A DNA stretch of 64,000 bases. Origin: Oenanthe sinensis (taxonomy: Eukaryota > Streptophyta > Magnoliopsida > Apiales > Apiaceae). Positions 12,540-26,800 of this stretch are shown here, one piece after another. The notes under the pieces are model-generated. The model made no database searches, was not told the origin of the DNA, and saw only the letters and a program-made list of their open reading frames with translations. The DNA lies in NCBI GenBank assembly GCA_028671895.1, contig CM053800.1, forward strand, positions 22,651,886 to 22,715,885. The letters are read 5' to 3'. The position numbers were made by a program, and so were the translations under genes. The number at the start of each line of letters is the position of its first letter. Position 1 is the stretch's first letter.

Positions 12540-15500
12540 GCTCATTTGAACATGAAAATAATTCATAACAACTTGAGACGCCATTTTTGATTCGTTAAAA
12601 CATGGAAACACCTTATAAACTGTTGTAGGATTATTCTTGGCTCATTTGAACATGAAAACAATTCATAACAACTTCTGACTTCATTCTTGACTCATTCGAA
12701 CTTGGAGCTTCATTCTTGACTCGTTTAAACATGGAAACAACTTGTAAACTCTTTTAGGATTATTCTTCGCTCTTTTGAAATTGAAAACAATTCATAACAA
12801 CTTCGGACTTCATTCTTGACTCATTCGAGCTTGGAAACAACATGTATCTTCATTCTTTACTCATTTGAACATGGAAACAACTTGTAAACTCTTGTAGGAT
12901 CATTCTTGGCTCATTTGAACATGAAAATAATCCGTAACAACTTGCGACCTCATTCTTGACTCGTTTGAACATGGAAACAATTCATAACAACTTCTTACTT
13001 CATTCTTGACTCATTCGAACTTGGAAACAACTTGTAGATTCATTCCTGACTCATTTGAACATGGAAACAACTTGTAAACTCTTTTAGGATCATTCTTGGC
13101 TCATTTGAACATAAAATAATTCATAACAACTTGAGACTTCATTTTTGAGTCGTTAAAACATGGAAACACCTTATAAATTCTTATAGGATTATTCTTGGCT
13201 CATTTGAACATGAAAACAATTCATAACAACTTCTGACTTCATTCTTGACTCATTCGAACTTGAAAACAACTTGTAGCTTCATTCTTGACTCGTTTAAACA
13301 TGGAAACAACTTGTAAAATCGTCTAAGATTAATCTTGGCTCATTTGAACATGAAAACAATTCATAACAACTTCTGACTTCATTCTTGACTCATTCGAACT
13401 TGGAAACAACTTGTAGCTTCATTATTGACTCATTTGAACATGGAAACAACCTGTAAACTCTTGTAGGATCATTCTTGGCTCATTTGAACATGAAAATAAT
13501 TCATAACAACTTGAGACTTCATTTTTGAGTCGTTAAAACATGGAAACACCTTATAAATTCTTGTAGAATTATTCTTGGCTCATTTGAACATGAAAACAAT
13601 TCATGACAACTTCTGACTTCATTCTTGACTCATTCGAACTTGAAAACAACTTGTAGCTTCATTCTTGACTCGTTTAAACATGGAAACAACTAGTAAAATC
13701 TTTTAAGATTATTCTTGGCTCGTTTGAACATGAAAACAATTCATAACAACTTCTGACTTCATTCTTGACTCATTTTAACATGGAAAGACCTTATAAACTC
13801 TTGTAGGATTATTCTTGGCTCATTTGAACATGAAAATAATTCATAACAACTTCTGACTTCATTCTTTACTCATTCGAACTTGGAAACAACTTCTAGCTTC
13901 ATTCTTGACTCGTTTAAACATGGAAACAACTTGTAAAATCTTTTAAGATTATTCTTGGCTCGTTTGAACATGAAAACAATTCATAACAACTTATGACTTC
14001 ATTCTTGACTCATTTGAACATGGAAACAACTTGTAAACTCTTGTAGGATCATTCTTGGCTCATTTGAACATGAAAATAATTCATAACAACTTGAGACGTC
14101 ATTTTTGATTCGTTAAAACATGGAAACACCTTATAAACTCTTGTAGGATTATTCTTGGCTCATTTGAACATGAAAACAATTCATAACAACTTCTGACTTC
14201 ATTCTTGACTCATTCGAACTTTAAAACAACTTGTAGCTTCATTCTTGACTCGTTTAAACATGGAAACAACTTGTAAAATCTTCTAAGATTAATCTTGGCT
14301 CATTTGAACATGAAAACAATTCATAACAACTTCTGACTTCATTCTTGACTCATTCGAACTTGGAAACAACTTATAGCTTCATTATTGACTCATTTGAACA
14401 TGGAAACAACCTGTAAACTCTTGTAGGATCATTCTGGGCTCATTTGAACATGAAAATAATTCATAACAACTTGAGACTTCATTTTTGAGTCGTTAAAACA
14501 TGTAAACAGCTTATAAATTCTTGTAGAATTATTCTTGGCTCATTTGAACATGAAAACAATTCATGACAACTTCTGACTTCATTCTTGACTCATTCGAACT
14601 TGAAAACAACTTGTAGCTTCATTCTTGACTCGTTTAAACATGGAAACAACTAGTAAAATCTTTTAAGATTATTCTTGGCTCGTTTGAAAATGAAAACAAT
14701 TCATAACAACTTCTGACTTCATTCTTGACTCATTTTAACATGGAAACACCTTATAAACTCTTGTAGGATTATTCTTGGCTCATTTGAACATGAAAACAAT
14801 TCATAACAACTTCTGACTTCATTCTTGACTCATTCAAACTTGAAAACAACTTGTAGCTTCATTCTTGACCCATTTGAACATGGAAACAACCTGTAAACTC
14901 TTGTAGGATCATTCTTGGCTCATTTGAACATGAAAATAATTCAGAACAACTTGAGACTTCATTTTTGATCGTTAAAACATGGAAACACCTTATAAATTCT
15001 TGTAGGATTATTCTTGGCTCATTTGAACATGAAAATAATTCATGACAACTTCTGACTTCATTCTTGACTCATTCGAACTTGAAAACAACTTGTAGCGTCA
15101 TTCTTGACTCGTTTAAACATGGAAACAACTAGTAAAATCTTTTAAGATTATTCTTTCCTCGTTTGAACATGAAAACAATTCATAACAACTTCTGACTTCA
15201 TTCTTGACTCATTTGAACATGGAAACAACTTGTAAACTCTTGTATGATCATTCTTGGCCCATTTGAACATGAAAATAATTCATAACAACTTGAGACGTCA
15301 TTTCTGATTCGTTAAAACATGGTAACACCTTATAAACTCTTGAAGGATCATTCTTGGCTCATTTGAACATGAAAATAATTCATAACAACTTGAGACGCCA
15401 TTTTTGATTCGTTAAAACATGGAAACACCTTATAAACTGTTGTAGGATTATTCTTGGCTCATTTGAACATGAAAACAATTCATAACAACTTCTGACTTCA

Positions 15501-17933
15501 TTCTTGACTCATTCGAACTTGGAGCTTCATTCTTGACTCGTTTAAACATGGAAACAACTTGTAAACTCTTTTAGGATTATTCTTCGCTCATTTGAAATTG
15601 AAAACAATTCATAACAACTTCGGACTTCATTCTTGACTCATTCGAGCTTGGAAACAACATGTATCTTCATTCTTTACTCATTTGAACATGGAAACAACTT
15701 GTAAACTCTTGTAGGATCATTCTTGGCTCATTTGAACATGAAAATAATCTGTAACAACTTGCGACCTCATTCTTGACTCGTTTGAACATGGAAACAATTC
15801 ATAACAACTTCTTACTTCATTCTTGACTCATTCGAACTTGGAAACAACTTGTAGATTCATTCTTGACTCATTTGAACATGGAAACAACTTGTAAACTCTT
15901 TTAGGATCATTCTTGGCTCATTTGAACATAAAATAATTCATAACAACTTGAGACTTCATTTTTGAGTCGTTAAAACATGGAAACACCTTATAAATTCTTA
16001 TAGGATTATTCTTGGCTCATTTGAACATGAAAACAATTCATAACAACTTCTGACTTCATTCTTGACTCATTCGAACTTGAAAACAACTTGTAGCTTCATT
16101 CTTGACTCGTTTAAACATGGAAACAACTTGTAAAATCGTCTAAGATTAATCTTGGCTCATTTGAACATGAAAACAATTCATAACAACTTCTGACTTCATT
16201 CTTGACTCATTCGAACTTGGAAACAACTTGTAGCTTCATTATTGACTCATTTGAACATGGAAACAACCTGTAAATTCTTGTAGGATCATTCTTGGCTCAT
16301 TTGAACATGAAAATAATTCATAACAACTTGAGACTTCATTTTTGAGTCGTTAAAACATGGAAACACCTTATAAATTCTTGTAGAATTATTCTTGGCTCAT
16401 TTGAACATGAAAACAATTCATGACAACTTCTGACTTCATTCTTGACTCATTCGAACTTGAAAACAACTTGTAGCTTCATTCTTGACTCGTTTAAACATGG
16501 AAACAACTAGTAAAATCTTTTAAGATTATTCTTGGCTCGTTTGAAAATGAAAACAATTCATAACAACTTCTGACTTCATTCTTGACTCATTTTAACATGG
16601 AAACACCTTATAAACTCTTGTAGGATTATTCTTGGCTCATTTGAACATGAAAATAATTCATAACAACTTCTGACTTCATTCTTTACTCATTCGAACTTGG
16701 AAACAACTTCTAGCTTCATTCTTGACTTGTTTAAACATGGAAACAACTTGTAAAATCTTTTAAGATTATTCTTGGCTCGTTTGAACATGAAAACAATTCA
16801 TAACAACTTATGACTTCATTCTTGACTCATTTGAACATGGAAACAACTTGTAAACTCTTGTAGGATCATTCTTGGCTCATTTGAACATGAAAATAATTCA
16901 TAACAACTTGAGACGTCATTTTTGATTCGTTAAAACATGGAAACACCTTATAAACTCTTGTAGGATTATTCTTGGCTCATTTGAACATGAAAACAATTCA
17001 TAACAACTTCTGACTTCATTCTTGACTCATTCGAACTTTAAAACAACTTGTAGCTTCATTCTTGACTCGTTTAAACATGGAAACAACTTGTAAAATCTTC
17101 TAAGATTAATCTTGGCTCATTTGAACATGAAAACAATTCATAACAACTTCTGACTTCATTCTTGACTCATTCGAACTTGGAAACAACTTATAGCTTCATT
17201 ATTGACTCATTTGAACATGGAAACAACCTGTAAACTCTTGTAGGATCATTCTGGGCTCATTTGAACATGAAAATAATTCATAACAACTTGAGACTTCATT
17301 TTTGAGTCGTTAAAACATGTAAACAGCTTATAAATTCTTGTAGAATTATTCTTGGCTCATTTGAACATGAAAACAATTCATGACAACTTCTGACTTCATT
17401 CTTGACTCATTCGAACTTGAAAACAACTTGTAGCTTCATTCTTGACTCGTTTAAACATGGAAACAACTAGTAAAATCTTTTAAGATTATTCTTGGCTCGT
17501 TTGAAAATGAAAACAATTCATAACAACTTCTGACTTCATTCTTGACTCATTTTAACATGGAAACACCTTATAAACTCTTGTAGGATTATTCTTGGCTCAT
17601 TTGAACATGAAAACAATTCATAACAACTTCTGACTTCATTCTTGACTCATTCAAACTTGGAAACAACTTGTAGCTTCATTCTTGACCCATTTGAACATGG
17701 AAACAACCTGTAAACTCTTGTAGGATCATTCTTGGCTCATTTTAACATGAAAATAATTCAGAACAACTTGAGACTTCATTTTTGATCGTTAAAACATGGA
17801 AACACCTTATAAATTCTTGTAGGATTATTCTTGGCCCATTTGAACATGAAAATAATTCATAACAACTTGAGACGTCATTTCTGATTCGTTAAAACATGGT
17901 AACACCTTATAAACTCTTGAAGGATCATTCTTG
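12540..17933 (+). repeat. Tandem duplication, 2,817-bp unit, second copy with a 240-bp loss
   Basis: Copy 1 is about 12,540-15,356 and copy 2 about 15,357-17,933. Markers 2,817 bases apart include the GACGCC A1 form (12,547 and 15,364), the CATTCTGGGCTC variant (14,429 and 17,246) and AACATGTAAACAGC (14,498 and 17,315). At about 17,832 the offset falls to 2,577: copy 2 jumps from the equivalent of 15,015 to 15,255, so exactly one 240-bp A-C-B-A-B composite is missing. A third partial copy runs on to about 18,357. Confidence 0.82.
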
Positions 17934-20900
17934 GCTCATTTGATCATGAAAATAATTCATAACAACTTGAGACGCCATTTTTGATTCGTTAAAACATGGA
18001 AACACCTTATAAACTGTTGTAGGATTATTCTTGGCTCATTTGAACATGAAAACAATTCATAACAACTTCTGACTTCATTCTTGACTCATTCGAACTTGGA
18101 GCTTCATTCTTGACTCGTTTAAACATGGAAACAACTTGTAAACTATTTTAGGATTATTCTTCGCTCATTTGAAATTGAAAACAATTCATAACAACTTCGG
18201 ACTTCATTCTTGACTCATTCGAGCTTGGAAACAACATGTATCTTCATTCTTTACTCATTTGAACATGGAAACAACTTGTAAACTCTTGTAGGATCATTCT
18301 TGGCTCATTTGAACATGAAAATAATCTGTAAAAACTTGCGACCTCATTCTTGACTCGTTTGAACATGGAAACAACTTGTAAACCCTTGTAGGATCATTCT
18401 TGGCTCATTTGAACGTGAAAGCAATCCGTAACAAATTGAGACTTCATTCTTGACATGTTCGAACTTGGAAACAACTTGTAGCTTCATTCTTGAGTAATTT
18501 GAACATGGAAACAACTTGTAAACTCTTGTAGGATCATTCTTGCCTCATTTGAACATGAAAATAATTCATAACAACTTGAGACTTCATTTTTGAGTCGTTA
18601 AAACATGGAAACACCTTATAAATTCTTGTAGAATTATTCTTGGCTCATTTGAACATGAAAACAATTCATAACAACTTCTGACTTCATTCTTGACTCATTC
18701 GAACTTGAAAACAACTTGTAGCTTCATTCTTGACTCGTTTAAACATGGAAACAACTTGTAAAATCTTTTAAGATTATTCTTGGCTCGTTTGAACATGAAA
18801 ACAATTCATAACAACTTCTGACTTCATTCTTGACTCATTTGAACATGGAAACAACTTGTAAACTCTTGTAGGATCATTCTTGGCTCATTTGAACATGAAA
18901 ATAATTCATAACAACTTGAGACGTCATTTTTGATTCGTTAAAACATGGAAACACCTTATAAACTCTTGTAGGATTATTCTTGGCTCATTTGAACATGAAA
19001 ACAATTCAATACAACTTCTGACTTCATTCTTGACTCATTCGAACTTGGAGACAACTTGTAGCTTCATTCTTCACTCATTTGAACATGGAAACAACTTGTA
19101 AACTTTTGTAGGATCATTCTTGGCTCATTTGAACATGAAAATAATCCGTAACAACTTGCGACCTCATTCTTGACTCATTTGAACATGGAAACAACTTGTA
19201 AACCCTTGTAGGATCATTCTTGGCTCATTTGAACGTGAAAGCAATCCGTAACAAATTGAGACTTCATTCTTGACTCCTTCGAACTTGGAAACAACTTGTA
19301 GCTTCATTCTTGACTCATTTGAACATGGAAACAACCTGTAAACTCTTGTAGGATCATTCTTGGCTCATTTGAACATGAAAATAATTTATAACAACTTGAG
19401 ACTTCATTTTTGAGTCGTTAAAACATGGAAACACCTTATAAATTCTTGTAGGATTATTCTTAGCTCATTTGAACATGGAAACAATTCAATACAACTTGTA
19501 AACAACTTCTAGCTTCATTTGAACATGAAAACAATTCATAACAACTTCTGACTTCATTCTTGACTCGTTTAAACATGGAAACAACTTGTAAAATCTTCTA
19601 AGATTATTCTTGGCTCATTTGAACATGAAAACAATTCATAACAACTTCTGACTTCATTCTTGACTCATTCGAACTTGGAAACAACTTCTAGCTTCATTCT
19701 TGACTCGTTTAAACATGGAAACAACTTGTAAAATCTTCTAAGATTATTCTTGGCTCATTTGAACATGAAAACAATTCATAACAACTTCTGACTTCATTCT
19801 TGACTCGTTTAAACATGGAAACAACTTGTAAAATCTTCTAAGATTATTCTTGGCTCATTTGAACATGAAAACAATTCATAACAACTTCTGACTTCATTCT
19901 TGACTCATTCGAACTTGGAAACAACTTCTAGCTTCATTCTTGACTCGTTTAAACATGGAAACAACTTGTAAAATCTTCTAAGATTATTCTTGGCTCATTT
20001 GAACATGAAAACAATTCATAACAACTTCTGACTTCATTCTTGACTCATTCGAACTTGAAAAAAACTTGTAGCTTCATTCTTGACTCGTTTAAACATGGAA
20101 ACAACTTGTAAAATCTTTTAAGATTATTCTTGGCTCATTTGAACATGAAAACAATTCATGACAACTTCTGACTTCATTCTTGACTCATTCGAACTTGAAA
20201 ACAACTTGTAGCTTCATTCTTGACTCGTTTAAACATGGAAACAACTAGTAAAATCTTTTAAGATTATTCTTGGCTCGTTTGAAAATGAAAACAATTCATA
20301 ACAACTTCTGACTTCATTCTTGACTCATTTTAACATGGAAACACCTTATAAACTCTTGTAGGATTATTCTTGGCTCATTTGAACATGAAAATAATTCATA
20401 ACAACTTCTGACTTCATTCTTTACTCATTCGAACTTGGAAACAACTTCTAGCTTCATTCTTGACTTGTTTAAACATGGAAACAACTTGTAAAATCTTTTA
20501 AGATTATTCTTGGCTCGTTTGAACATGAAAACAATTCATAACAACTTATGACTTCATTCTTGACTCATTTGAACATGGAAACAACTTGTAAACTCTTGTA
20601 GGATCATTCTTGGCTCATTTGAACATGAAAATAATTCATAACAACTTGAGACGTCATTTTTGATTCGTTAAAACATGGAAACACCTTATAAACTCTTGTA
20701 GGATTATTCTTGGCTCATTTGAACATGAAAACAATTCATAACAACTTCTGACTTCATTCTTGACTCATTCGAACTTTAAAACAACTTGTAGCTTCATTCT
20801 TGACTCGTTTAAACATGGAAACAACTTGTAAAATCTTCTAAGATTAATCTTGGCTCATTTGAACATGAAAACAATTCATAACAACTTCTGACTTCATTCT

Positions 20901-23870
20901 TGACTCATTCGAACTTGGAAACAACTTATAGCTTCATTATTGACTCATTTGAACATGGAAACAACCTGTAAACTCTTGTAGGATCATTCTGGGCTCATTT
21001 GAACATGAAAATAATTCATAACAACTTGAGACTTCATTTTTGAGTCGTTAAAACATGTAAACAGCTTATAAATTCTTGTAGAATTATTCTTGGCTCATTT
21101 GAACATGAAAACAATTCATGACAACTTCTGACTTCATTCTTGACTCATTCGAACTTGAAAACAACTTGTAGCTTCATTCTTGACTCGTTTAAACATGGAA
21201 ACAACTAGTAAAATCTTTTAAGATTATTCTTGGCTCGTTTGAAAATGAAAACAATTCATAACAACTTCTGACTTCATTCTTGACTCATTTTAACATGGAA
21301 ACACCTTATAAACTCTTGTAGGATTATTCTTGGCTCATTTGAACATGAAAACAATTCATAACAACTTCTGACTTCATTCTTGACTCATTCAAACTTGGAA
21401 ACAACTTGTAGCTTCATTCTTGACCCATTTGAACATGGAAACAACCTGTAAACTCTTGTAGGATCATTCTTGGCTCATTTGAACATGAAAATAATTCAGA
21501 ACAACTTGAGACTTCATTTTTGATCGTTAAAACATGGAAACACCTTATAAATTCTTGTAGGATTATTCTTGGCCCATTTGAACATGAAAATAATTCATAA
21601 CAACTTGAGACGTCATTTCTGATTCGTTAAAACATGGTAACACCTTATAAACTCTTGAAGGATCATTCTTGGCTCATTTGATCATGAAAATAATTCATAA
21701 CAACTTGAGACGCCATTTTTGATTCGTTAAAACATGGAAACACCTTATAAACTGTTGTAGGATTATTCTTGGCTCATTTGAACATGAAAACAATTCATAA
21801 CAACTTCTGACTTCATTCTTGACTCATTCGAACTTGGAGCTTCATTCTTGACTCGTTTAAACATGGAAACAACTTGTAAACTATTTTAGGATTATTCTTC
21901 GCTCATTTGAAATTGAAAACAATTCATAACAACTTCGGACTTCATTCTTGACTCATTCGAGCTTGGAAACAACATGTATCTTCATTCTTTACTCATTTGA
22001 ACATGGAAACAACTTGTAAACTCTTGTAGGATCATTCTTGGCTCATTTGAACATGAAAATAATCTGTAAAAACTTGCGACCTCATTCTTGACTCGTTTGA
22101 ACATGGAAACAACTTGTAAACCCTTGTAGGATCATTCTTGGCTCATTTGAACGTGAAAGCAATCCGTAACAAATTGAGACTTCATTCTTGACATGTTCGA
22201 ACTTGGAAACAACTTGTAGCTTCATTCTTGAGTAATTTGAACATGGAAACAACTTGTAAACTCTTGTAGGATCATTCTTGCCTCATTTGAACATGAAAAT
22301 AATTCATAACAACTTGAGACTTCATTTTTGAGTCGTTAAAACATGGAAACACCTTATAAATTCTTGTAGAATTATTCTTGGCTCATTTGAACATGAAAAC
22401 AATTCATAACAACTTCTGACTTCATTCTTGACTCATTCGAACTTGAAAACAACTTGTAGCTTCATTCTTGACTCGTTTAAACATGGAAACAACTTGTAAA
22501 ATCTTTTAAGATTATTCTTGGCTCGTTTGAACATGAAAACAATTCATAACAACTTCTGACTTCATTCTTGACTCATTTGAACATGGAAACAACTTGTAAA
22601 CTCTTGTAGGATCATTCTTGGCTCATTTGAACATGAAAATAATTCATAACAACTTGAGACGTCATTTTTGATTCGTTAAAACATGGAAACACCTTATAAA
22701 CTCTTGTAGGATTATTCTTGGCTCATTTGAACATGAAAACAATTCAATACAACTTCTGACTTCATTCTTGACTCATTCGAACTTGGAGACAACTTGTAGC
22801 TTCATTCTTCACTCATTTGAACATGGAAACAACTTGTAAACTTTTGTAGGATCATTCTTGGCTCATTTGAACATGAAAATAATCCGTAACAACTTGCGAC
22901 CTCATTCTTGACTCATTTGAACATGGAAACAACTTGTAAACCCTTGTAGGATCATTCTTGGCTCATTTGAACGTGAAAGCAATCCGTAACAAATTGAGAC
23001 TTCATTCTTGACTCCTTCGAACTTGGAAACAACTTGTAGCTTCATTCTTGACTCATTTGAACATGGAAACAACCTGTAAACTCTTGTAGGATCATTCTTG
23101 GCTCATTTGAACATGAAAATAATTTATAACAACTTGAGACTTCATTTTTGAGTCGTTAAAACATGGAAACACCTTATAAATTCTTGTAGGATTATTCTTA
23201 GCTCATTTGAACATGGAAACAATTCAATACAACTTGTAAACAACTTCTAGCTTCATTTGAACATGAAAACAATTCATAACAACTTCTGACTTCATTCTTG
23301 ACTCGTTTAAACATGGAAACAACTTGTAAAATCTTCTAAGATTATTCTTGGCTCATTTGAACATGAAAACAATTCATAACAACTTCTGACTTCATTCTTG
23401 ACTCATTCGAACTTGGAAACAACTTCTAGCTTCATTCTTGACTCGTTTAAACATGGAAACAACTTGTAAAATCTTCTAAGATTATTCTTGGCTCATTTGA
23501 ACATGAAAACAATTCATAACAACTTCTGACTTCATTCTTGACTCGTTTAAACATGGAAACAACTTGTAAAATCTTCTAAGATTATTCTTGGCTCATTTGA
23601 ACATGAAAACAATTCATAACAACTTCTGACTTCATTCTTGACTCATTCGAACTTGGAAACAACTTCTAGCTTCATTCTTGACTCGTTTAAACATGGAAAC
23701 AACTTGTAAAATCTTCTAAGATTATTCTTGGCTCATTTGAACATGAAAACAATTCATAACAACTTCTGACTTCATTCTTGACTCATTCGAACTTGAAAAA
23801 AACTTGTAGCTTCATTCTTGACTCGTTTAAACATGGAAACAACTTGTAAAATCTTTTAAGATTATTCTTG
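16385..23870 (+). repeat. Tandem duplication, 3,738-bp unit, two copies
   Basis: Copy 1 is about 16,385-20,122 and copy 2 about 20,123-23,860. Markers occur 3,738 bases apart: TTTGATCATGAAAATAATTC (17,939 and 21,677), GTTTGAAAATG (16,539 and 20,277), the CTGGGCTC variant (17,250 and 20,988), the GAACGTGAAAGC unit (18,411 and 22,149) and the scrambled junction near 19,490 and 23,228. I saw almost no differences between the two copies over long lines, so this is one of the younger events in the left half. It overlaps and postdates the 2,817-bp duplication, since it copies that duplication's 240-bp loss. Confidence 0.85.
19517..20046 (+). repeat. Perfect 240-bp local tandem (A-C-B-A-B), about 2.2 copies
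   Basis: Bases 19,561-19,800 and 19,801-20,040 are identical line for line. Each 240-bp unit contains one A-C-B word and one A-B word in which A2 is joined directly to B. The match extends slightly on both sides, giving about 530 bp in total. The whole structure is carried again at about 23,255-23,784 by the 3,738-bp duplication. It shows the smallest amplified composite of this satellite. Confidence 0.88.
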
Positions 23871-26800
23871 GCTCGTTTGAACATGAAAACAATTCATAAC
23901 AACTTCTGACTTCATTCTTGACTCATTTGAACATGGAAACAACTTGTAAACTCTTGTAGGATCATTCTTGGCTCATTTGAACATGAAAATAATTCATAAC
24001 AACTTGAGACGTCATTTTTGATTCGTTAAAACATGGAAACACCTTATAAACTCTTGTAGGATTATTCTTGGCTCATTTGAACATGAAAACAATTCATAAC
24101 AACTTCTGACTTCATTCTTGACTCATTCGAACTTGGAGACAACTTGTAGCTTCATTCTTGACTCGTTTAAACATGGAAACAACTTGTAAACTCTTTTAGG
24201 ATTATTCTTCGCTCATTTGAAATTGAAAACAATTCATAACAACTTCGGACTTCATTCTTGACTCATTCGAGCTTGGAAACAACCTGTATCTTCATTCTTC
24301 ACTCATTTGAACATGGAAACAACTTGTAAACTCTTGTAGGATCATTCTTGGCTCATTTGAACATGAAAATAATTCATAACAACTTGAGACTTCATTTTTG
24401 AGTCGTTAAAACATGGAAACACCTTATAAATTCTTGTAGAATTATTCTTGGCTCATTTGAACATGAAAACAATTCATGACAACTTCTGACTTCATTCTTG
24501 ACTCATTCGAACTTGGAGACAACTTGTAGCTTCATTCTTGACTCGTTTAAACATGGAAACAACTAGTAAAATCTTTTAAGATTATTCTTTCCTCGTTTGA
24601 ACATGAAAACAATTCATAACAACTTCTGACTTCATTCTTGACTCATTTGAACATGGAAACAACTTGTAAACTCTTGTAGGATCATTCTTGGCTCATTTGA
24701 ACATGAAAATAATTCATAACAACTTGAGACGTCATTTTTGATTCGTTAAAACATGGAAACACCTTATAAACTCTTGTAGGATTATTCTTGGCTCATTTGA
24801 ACATGAAAACAATTCATAACAACTTCTGACTTCATTCTTGACTCATTCGAACTTGGAGACAACTTGTAGCTTCATTCTTGACTCGTTTAAACATGGAAAC
24901 AACTTGTAAACTCTTTTAGGATTATTCTTCGCTCATTTGAAATTGAAAACAATTCATAACAACTTCGGACTTCATTCTTGACTCATTCGAGCTTGGAAAC
25001 AACATGTATCTTCATTCTTGACTCATTTGAACATGGAAACAACTTGTAAACTCTTGAAGGATCATTCTTGGCTCATTTAAACATGAAAATAATCCGTAAC
25101 AACTTGCGACCTCATTCTTAACTCGTTTGAACATGGAAACAATTCATAACAACTTCTGACTTCATTCTTGACTCATTCGAACTTGGAAACAACTTGTAGA
25201 TTCATTCTTGACTCATTTGAACATGGAAACAACTTGTAAACTCTTTTAGGATCATTCTTGGCTCATTTGAACATGAAAATAATTCATAACAACTTGAGAC
25301 TTCATTTTTCAGTCGTTAAAACATGGAAACATCTTATAAATTCTTATAGGATTATTCTTGGCTCATTTGAACATGAAAACAATTCATAACAACTTCTGAC
25401 TTCATTCTTGACTCATTCGAACTTGGAAACAACTTGTAGCTTCATTCTTGACTCATTTGAACATGGAAACAACCTGTAAACTCTTGTAGGATCATTCTTG
25501 GCTCATTTGAACATGAAAATAATTCATAACAACTTGAGACTTCATTTTTGAGTCGTTAAAACATGGAAACACCTTATAAATTCTTGTAGAATTATTCTTG
25601 GCTCATTTGAACATGAAAACAATTCATGACAACTTCTGACTTCATTCTTGACTCATTCGAACTTGAAAACAACTTGTAGCTTCATTCTTGACTCGTTTAA
25701 ACATGGAAACAACTAGTAAAATCTTTTAAGATTATTCTTTCCTCGTTTGAACATGAAAACAATTCATAACAACTTCTGACTTCATTCTTGACTCATTTGA
25801 ACATGGAAACAACTTGTAAACTCTTGTAGGATCATTCTTGGCTCATTTGAACATGAAAATAATTCATAACAACTTGAGACGTCATTTTTTATTCGTTAAA
25901 ACATGGAAACACCTTCTAACTCTTGAAGGATCATTCTTGGCTCATTTGAACATGAAAATAATTCATAACAACTTGAGACGTCATTTTTGATTCGTTAAAA
26001 CATGGAAACACCTTATAAACTCTTGTAGGATTATTCTTGGCTCATTTGAACATGAAAACAATTCATAACAACTTCTGACTTCATTCTTGACTCCTTCGAA
26101 CTTGGAGACAACTTGTAGCTTCATTCTTGACTCGTTTAAACATGGAAACAACTTGTAAACTCTTTTAGGATTATTCTTCGCTCATTTGAAATTGAAAACA
26201 ATTCATAACAACTTCGGACTTCATTCTTGACTCATTCGAGCTTGGAAACAACATGTATCTTCATTCTTGACTCATTTTAACATGGAAACAACGTGTAAAC
26301 TCTTGTAGGATCATTCTTGGCTCATTTGAACATGAAAATAATTCATAACAACTTGAGACGTCATTTTTGATTCGTTAAAACATGGAAATACCTTATAAAC
26401 TCTTGAAGGATCATTCTTGGCTCATTTGAACATGAAAATAATTCATAACAACTTGAGACGTCATTTTTGATTCGTTAAAACATGGAAACACCTTATAAAC
26501 TCTTGTAGGATTATTCTTGGCTCATTCGAACATGAAAACAATTCATAACAACTTCTGACTTCATTCTTGACTCATTCGAACTTGGAGACAACTTGTAGCT
26601 TCATTCTTGACTCGTTTAAACATGGAAACAACTTGTAAACTCTTTTAGGATTATTCTTCGCTCATTTGAAATTGAAAACAATTCATAACAACTTCGGACT
26701 TCATTCTTGACTCATTCGAGCTTGGAAACAACATGTATCTTCATTCTTGACTCATTTGAACATGGAAACAACTTGTAAACTCTTGTAGGATCATTCTTGG

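Noticed and set aside
11065..12575. A link between the 960-bp duplication here and the 960-bp loss at 48.7 kb
   Set aside because: Both equal four 240-bp composites, so the equal size is expected from the word lengths; the sequences involved are not specially similar.
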